From Xylanimonas cellulosilytica DSM 15894 (GTDB lineage: Bacteria > Actinomycetota > Actinomycetes > Actinomycetales > Cellulomonadaceae), in assembly GCF_000024965.1 (NCBI RefSeq), contig NC_013530.1, forward strand, positions 2,356,001 through 2,420,000: a DNA stretch of 64,000 nt, in the 5' to 3' direction. The position numbers were made by a program, and so were the translations under genes. Of the stretch, positions 59,856-64,000 are shown in pieces. The notes beneath the pieces were generated by a model that made no database searches, was not told the DNA's origin, and worked only from the letters and a program-made list of their open reading frames with translations. The first letter of the stretch is position 1. Each line of letters begins with the position of its first letter.

Positions 59856-59953
59856 GATGTTCCTCCTGGTCACGCGCTGCCGGTTGTCGGCCGCGCTGAC
59901 AGGACGACGAACGGGCGCGGCACTCATCGACACCTCGCGCGAACCCGCATGCC

Positions 59954-59959
59954 TACGCT
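59954..59959 (+). promoter_or_regulatory. -10 hexamer TACGCT, leaderless start at 59966
   Basis: TACGCT is followed by 6 nt (GGAGAC) and ATG 59966. GGAG in the spacer could also be read as a weak ribosome binding site. Confidence 0.4.
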
Positions 59960-59965
59960 GGAGAC

Positions 59966-60427
59966 ATGCCCGCCCGACGACGACTCGCTGCGCTCGCGGC
60001 ACTCGGCGTCGTCCTGGCCGGATGCACGCCGGCCGCGCCCGCCCCGACCCCCTCCACGTCCGCCCCGTCCACCACGGCCGCCCCCTCGTCGCCACTGACG
60101 CCCACCCCGTCACCGTCGCCGTCTCCGTCGCCGTCGGTCGACCCCGGTCCCGCGCTGGAGTCGGCCACCTGGGGCGAGCGCGAGGGCGGCCGCTCCCTCG
60201 TCGTCGTCCCGGCGCCCTGGGTGCGCAGCTCGGAGGACCCCACCGCGATCGACCGGCTCTGGTCCGAGCTGATCGAGGCCGAGCCCGAGGCGGACACGAC
60301 GGTCATGCACGACCAGCTCGTCTGCCACGCCGTGGGCGCGCCCGACAAGGACACGTGGAACCTGGAGCCGTGGCGCCCCGACGTCGGCCTGGTCGCGGTG
60401 CTGCGAGCCCGCTGCAACCCGACCTGA
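59966..60427 (+). CDS. Secreted lipoprotein, DUF2599-like
   Basis: A 153-residue protein with a lipoprotein signal (MPARRRLAALAALGVVLAGC; lipobox V-L-A-G-C, lipidated Cys20). A Thr/Ser/Pro-rich spacer covers about residues 21-55. A small domain ends in WNLEPWRPDVGLVAVLRARCNP, which fits DUF2599. Two cysteines in that domain (LVCHAVG and RCNP) may form a disulfide. The function is unknown. Confidence 0.8.
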   Translation: MPARRRLAALAALGVVLAGCTPAAPAPTPSTSAPSTTAAPSSPLTPTPSPSPSPSPSVDPGPALESATWGEREGGRSLVVVPAPWVRSSEDPTAIDRLWSELIEAEPEADTTVMHDQLVCHAVGAPDKDTWNLEPWRPDVGLVAVLRARCNPT

Positions 60428-60447
60428 CCGGCAGCCTCCGGTCGGCC

Positions 60448-60453
60448 TAGCCT
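60448..60453 (+). promoter_or_regulatory. -10 hexamer TAGCCT, leaderless start at 60460
   Basis: TAGCCT is followed by 6 nt and ATG 60460, with no ribosome binding site. Confidence 0.5.
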
Positions 60454-60459
60454 GGGCAG

Positions 60460-61614
60460 ATGACCCCCTTCGCGCCGCACGTGTACGCCGACCGTCGTCG
60501 TCGGGCCGCCGAGCAGGCCGCGCAGGCCGGTCTCGACGGGGTTCTCGTGGCGCCCGGCGCGGACCTCGCGTACTTCCTGGGGCACGGCGCCGACCCGGGC
60601 GCCGAGCGGCTCACGATGCTCGTGGTCCCTGCCGCGGGCACCACGGCGCACGGCGCCTCCGACGGCGTCGAGAGCGCTCTCGTCGTCGTGCCGCGCCTGG
60701 AGGCCAACGACCTGCAGCATCACGCCGCGGGCGGCGTCGAGGCGCTGGCGTGGGCCGACGGCGAGGACGAGCACGCGGTCGCCGCGCGGCTGCTGCGCGA
60801 CGGCGGCCGGTACGCGATCAGCGACTCGGCGTGGGCGCTGCACGTGCTGGGCCTGCAGCGCACGCTGCCCGGCGCGAGGCTCACGCCGTTCACGACGACG
60901 CTGCCGATGCTGCGGGCCGTGAAGTCCCCCGAGGAGATCGCCCGGCTGGCCGCCGCCGGGGCGGGCGCCGACGCCGTCTTCGCCGAGATCGTCCGGCGGC
61001 CGTTCGCGGGCCGCCGCGAGTCGGACGTCGCGGCGGACCTCGACGCGCTGCTGCGCGAGCACGGGCACGAGCAGGTCGACTTCACGCTGGTGTGCGCGGG
61101 CGCGAACGGCGCCGACCCGCACCACGACGCCGACACCACGGTCATCGCGGACGGCGACATGGTGGTGCTCGACTTCGGCGGCCTCGCCGACGGCTACGGC
61201 TCGGACACCACCCGCACGGTGCACGTCGGGGAGCCGACGGACGAGGATCGTGAGGTGCACGACGTCGTCCGCGCCGCGCAGCAGGCGGGCGTCGAGGCGG
61301 TGCGCCCCGGGGCGACCTGCCAGGACGTCGACCGGGCGGCGCGCGCGGTCATCGACGACGCCGGGTACGGCGAGCACTTCATCCACCGCACGGGTCACGG
61401 CATCGGGCTCACCACGCACGAGCCGCCGTACATGGTCGAGGGCGAGACGCTGCCGATCGAGCCGGGCATGTGCTTCTCGGTCGAGCCGGGCATCTACCTG
61501 CCGGGTCGCTTCGGGGTGCGCATCGAGGACATCGTGGTGGCGTTCCCGGACGACGCCCCGCACGCCGCGCGCCGGTTGAACGAGTCGCCGCGAGAGCTCG
61601 CCGTCGTCGGCTGA
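60460..61614 (+). CDS. M24 family metallopeptidase (Xaa-Pro aminopeptidase/dipeptidase-like)
   Basis: A 384-residue pita-bread peptidase. The N-terminal creatinase-like domain covers about residues 1-150. In the catalytic domain the metal ligands are visible: the Asp pair (VLDFGGLADGYGSDTTRT), His in HRTGHGIGL, and the two Glu (FSVEPGIYLPGRFGVRIED). It would remove N-terminal residues next to proline from peptides in the cytoplasm. The stop abuts the end of the convergent MFS gene with no gap. Confidence 0.92.
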   Translation: MTPFAPHVYADRRRRAAEQAAQAGLDGVLVAPGADLAYFLGHGADPGAERLTMLVVPAAGTTAHGASDGVESALVVVPRLEANDLQHHAAGGVEALAWADGEDEHAVAARLLRDGGRYAISDSAWALHVLGLQRTLPGARLTPFTTTLPMLRAVKSPEEIARLAAAGAGADAVFAEIVRRPFAGRRESDVAADLDALLREHGHEQVDFTLVCAGANGADPHHDADTTVIADGDMVVLDFGGLADGYGSDTTRTVHVGEPTDEDREVHDVVRAAQQAGVEAVRPGATCQDVDRAARAVIDDAGYGEHFIHRTGHGIGLTTHEPPYMVEGETLPIEPGMCFSVEPGIYLPGRFGVRIEDIVVAFPDDAPHAARRLNESPRELAVVG

Positions 61615-62916
61615 CTACGCCGTCTCCGGGGATGGCGCCGGCGACGGGGCAGCGACCCCGTTGGCCTCCGGGTGGATCGTCCGTTCCAGGACGGCGAGCA
61701 CGGCCAGCATCGCGACGCACCCCGCCACCACCACGGCGATGAACACGGCCGAGAGGTGGTGCTCGAGCAGGAACCCGGCCGCGATCGGCCCGACGATCGA
61801 CCCGACCTGGAACGCCGCCGACTGCATGGCGTTGTACCGGCCGCGCAGGTGGTCGGGGGCGAGGTCGTTGAGGACGGCCGGCATCGTGGACTGCAGCATC
61901 GTCTCCCCGAATCCGAACAGGGCGTGGAACGCCAGCACGCCGACGACGGCGAGGACCGTCCCCGGCGCCAGCCCGGTCGCCCCCAGGGTCAGCCACGCCA
62001 CCGCCCACACCAGGGCCATCACCGCGAGCACGCGGGTGCGCCGCCGCCCGCGCGCCCTGCCCATCACCCAGAACTGCAGGGCCACGATCACCACGGTGTT
62101 GACCACGAACGCGAAGCCCACCACCCGCGTGGACACCTGCGAGGCCTGCCGGGCGAAGGCGGGAAACCCGGCCTCCATCTGCCCGTAGCCCACGAACGAG
62201 GCCAGCAGCGCGAGCACGGTGAGCCACGCGACGGCCGGCGTGCGCAGGATCGCGAGGTAGCCGACGGACGGGGCGGCGACGTCGTCGGGCCCGGGACGTG
62301 CGGCGCGGCCGTGCAGGTGCCGCAGGGGACCGAGCTGCACCACCAGGGCCGGGACGAAGCAGGCCGCGTTGACGGTGAACGCGACGACGAACGTGGCCGG
62401 ACGGTCGACGTCCATCAGCAGGCCGCCGACGACGCCGCCCACACCGATCCCCAGGTTGAGCAGCGCGAAGCTGACGCCGTAGTAGCGCTGGCGCAGGTCG
62501 CCCGTGACCACGGTGGCCACCAGGGCGTTGATCGCCGGCCAGGCCACCCCGAGCTGGATCCCGAACAGGCAGAGCGCCACCGCCGCGACCCAGGGCACGG
62601 TGGCGAAGGCCAGCAGGCCGAGGCCCGCCATCGCGGCGAGCAGCCCGCCGACCACCACGACCCGTGCGCCGAGCCGGTCCACGAGCACGCCCGCGGGCCC
62701 GGTGATCACCAGTCCCGTGATCGCGATCAGGCCCATGAGCGTGCCCGACAGGCCGAGCGGGAACCCGCGCACCTCGTGCAGGTAGATGATCGTGAACGGC
62801 AGCGTCAGGCCGCGCCCGAAGAACTGCACGACGACGGTGGACAGCAGCCACCGCCCGTCGCGGGGCAGCTCGTCCCAGAACGCGAGGGCGCCCGATCGGG
62901 CGGTCGTGGCGGGCAT
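61615..62916 (-). CDS. MFS transporter
   Basis: A 433-residue protein with twelve predicted membrane helices and MFS motif A-like loops (GPAGVLVDRLGARVVVVGG). The long cytoplasmic loop after helix six contains LHGRAARPGPDDVAAP. It resembles the MdtH/YdhC-like multidrug and metabolite exporters, but the substrate is unknown. ATG 62916 is preceded by CAGGAT 7 nt upstream, a near match to the leaderless pattern. It converges on the M24 peptidase gene. Confidence 0.85.
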   Translation of the reverse strand: MPATTARSGALAFWDELPRDGRWLLSTVVVQFFGRGLTLPFTIIYLHEVRGFPLGLSGTLMGLIAITGLVITGPAGVLVDRLGARVVVVGGLLAAMAGLGLLAFATVPWVAAVALCLFGIQLGVAWPAINALVATVVTGDLRQRYYGVSFALLNLGIGVGGVVGGLLMDVDRPATFVVAFTVNAACFVPALVVQLGPLRHLHGRAARPGPDDVAAPSVGYLAILRTPAVAWLTVLALLASFVGYGQMEAGFPAFARQASQVSTRVVGFAFVVNTVVIVALQFWVMGRARGRRRTRVLAVMALVWAVAWLTLGATGLAPGTVLAVVGVLAFHALFGFGETMLQSTMPAVLNDLAPDHLRGRYNAMQSAAFQVGSIVGPIAAGFLLEHHLSAVFIAVVVAGCVAMLAVLAVLERTIHPEANGVAAPSPAPSPETA

Positions 62917-62979
62917 GCGTTCGATCCTGGCCCTCGCCCCCGACACGGGTCGAGCCGAAAACGGCTCGACCTCCGTCCG

Positions 62980-64000
62980 TCAGACGGCGGTGCGCCCCCG
63001 GATCCCGGCGAGGCTGAGCAGGCCCCCGACGGCGAACAGCGCCGCCGTGACCACCAGGCCGCGGTGGAACGTGCCGACGTCGAGCGCCCCGCCGAGGATG
63101 ACGCCAGCGAGCGCCACCACGACGAGCCCGGCCACGCGGGCGACCGCGTTGTTCACGGCGGAGGCGATGCCGGCGTCGGCCGGTGGCGGCGCGCCGAGGA
63201 TGGCGGCGGTCAGGGGCGCGACGGTGACGGCGAGGCCGAGGCCGAACACGGCTTGCCCGGGGAACACCTGGGACCAGTAGTGGGCGCTCGCGTCGGTGGC
63301 GAGCATGAGCAGGAACCCGGCGGCGGCGAGCAGGGGTCCGACGGTCATGAAGGCGCGGGCACCGAAGCGGGCGGCGAGCGCGCCGAACGTGCCGGACAGC
63401 GTCAGCAGCGCGACGAAGGCGGGCATCTGGGCCAGCCCGGCGAGGGTCGCCGTGTACCCGGCGACCTGCTGGAGGAACAGGGTGACGAGGAACCCGCCGA
63501 AGCCGAGCGCCCCGTAGATCGCGGCGGTGGCGGCGTTGCCCCAGGCAAAGTTCCGCAGGGCGAACAGGCGCAGCGGGAGCATGGGGTCGGCGGTGCGGCG
63601 CTGGCTGAGCAGGAACGCGGCGAGGCCGATGGCGCCGAGGGTGAGTCCGCCCACCACGAGCGGGTGCCCCCAGCCGAGCCGCCCCGCCTCGATGAGGGCG
63701 GTCACGGTGGCGGCGAGGCCGACCGCGGCCAGCACGGCCCCGCGGACGTCGAGCCGGCGGCCCTGGCCGGGCGCGCGCTCGGGGAGCGCACGCACCAGCA
63801 GCAGCGTGCCGAGGCACACGGGCACGGTCAGCCAGAACACGAACCGCCAGGACAGGGTGTCGACGAGCAGCCCGCCCGCGAGCGGTCCGACGATCACGGC
63901 CGTGCCGGTCCAGGCCGTCCACCGGCCGATGGCGCGGCCCTGCTCCTCGCCGTCGAACGTGGAGACGATCATCGCGAGCGAGCTCGGGACGAGCAGCGCC
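62980..64000 (-). CDS. MFS transporter, DHA2 (EmrB/QacA) type, N-terminus beyond the window
   Basis: About 340 C-terminal residues are present. The segment ALLVPSSLAMIVSTFDGEEQGRAIGRWTAWTGTAVIVGPLAGGLLVDTLSWRFVFWLTVPV is the classic motif C region of fourteen-helix drug:H+ antiporters (QacA/EmrB). ATG 63972 lies within this conserved motif, so it is not the true start; the gene continues past 64000. It lies 63 bp upstream of the other MFS gene on the same strand. Confidence 0.88.
   Translation of the reverse strand, partial: ALLVPSSLAMIVSTFDGEEQGRAIGRWTAWTGTAVIVGPLAGGLLVDTLSWRFVFWLTVPVCLGTLLLVRALPERAPGQGRRLDVRGAVLAAVGLAATVTALIEAGRLGWGHPLVVGGLTLGAIGLAAFLLSQRRTADPMLPLRLFALRNFAWGNAATAAIYGALGFGGFLVTLFLQQVAGYTATLAGLAQMPAFVALLTLSGTFGALAARFGARAFMTVGPLLAAAGFLLMLATDASAHYWSQVFPGQAVFGLGLAVTVAPLTAAILGAPPPADAGIASAVNNAVARVAGLVVVALAGVILGGALDVGTFHRGLVVTAALFAVGGLLSLAGIRGRTAV

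Overview
The window is a stretch of chromosome from a very GC-rich actinobacterium, most likely in the order Micrococcales (Cellulomonadaceae/Promicromonosporaceae-like). This rests on the codon bias, frequent GTG starts, actinobacterial gene order (hrcA-dnaJ-rsmE, lepA-hemW, comEA-comEC-holA/rpsT), a DUF3097 protein, a five-helix-type SdhC and a Ku/LigD repair pair. The genus is not resolved. No rRNA, tRNA, CRISPR array or insertion sequence was recognised.

Layout. 1-3289 (minus): HIT protein (cut by the window edge), rsmE, dnaJ, hrcA, with a CIRCE operator. 3330-6900 (plus): a large ATPase/LuxR regulator between two small basic proteins. 6917-9389: DUF3097 protein and two proline-rich membrane proteins. 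9433-12642 (minus): lepA-hemW. 12821-14812 (plus): a ScyD/ScyE-like secreted protein and a DinB-like enzyme. 14852-18224 (minus): the overlapping ATP-grasp/alpha-E/transglutaminase triad. 18332-19334 (plus): MazF-like protein and rpsT. 19475-26206 (minus): comEA, comEC and holA, interrupted by a foreign-looking gene flanked by direct repeats. 26451-30236 (plus): a succinate dehydrogenase operon behind a CRP/GlxR-type site. 30314-34669: DegV, a HerA-like ATPase and an Eis-like acetyltransferase. 34819-46041 (minus): leuS, then jetABC-type condensin genes without a visible jetD, then glgP. 46219-51281 (minus): membrane metallophosphoesterase, DtxR/MntR regulator, MFS transporter and aldo/keto reductase. 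51365-57797: Ku, a thioredoxin-reductase-like flavoprotein, a cupin regulator, a small alarmone synthetase and LigD. 57809-59855 (minus): an ECF42-type sigma factor with two DGPF/YCII partners. 59966-64000: lipoprotein, M24 peptidase and two MFS transporters.

The most unusual signal is a short palindromic repeat: 7-bp arms GGTGGTT/AACCACC around an 11-nt centre. It recurs at six places. In hemW, in the HerA-like ATPase (a tandem 30-bp array plus inverted copies) and at both inter-domain linkers of ligD it is translated in frame as V-V-E-P-V-E-T-T or V-V-S-T-G-S-T-T. Three more copies form a nested palindrome between two convergent genes. It behaves like a translated repetitive element that supplies protein linkers.

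Second-tier signals are the JetABC module lacking JetD, the direct-repeat-flanked gene in the comEC-holA operon, a near-perfect 66-bp dyad upstream of leuS, and a recurring leaderless start architecture (TANNNT placed 6-8 nt before the start codon at a dozen genes).
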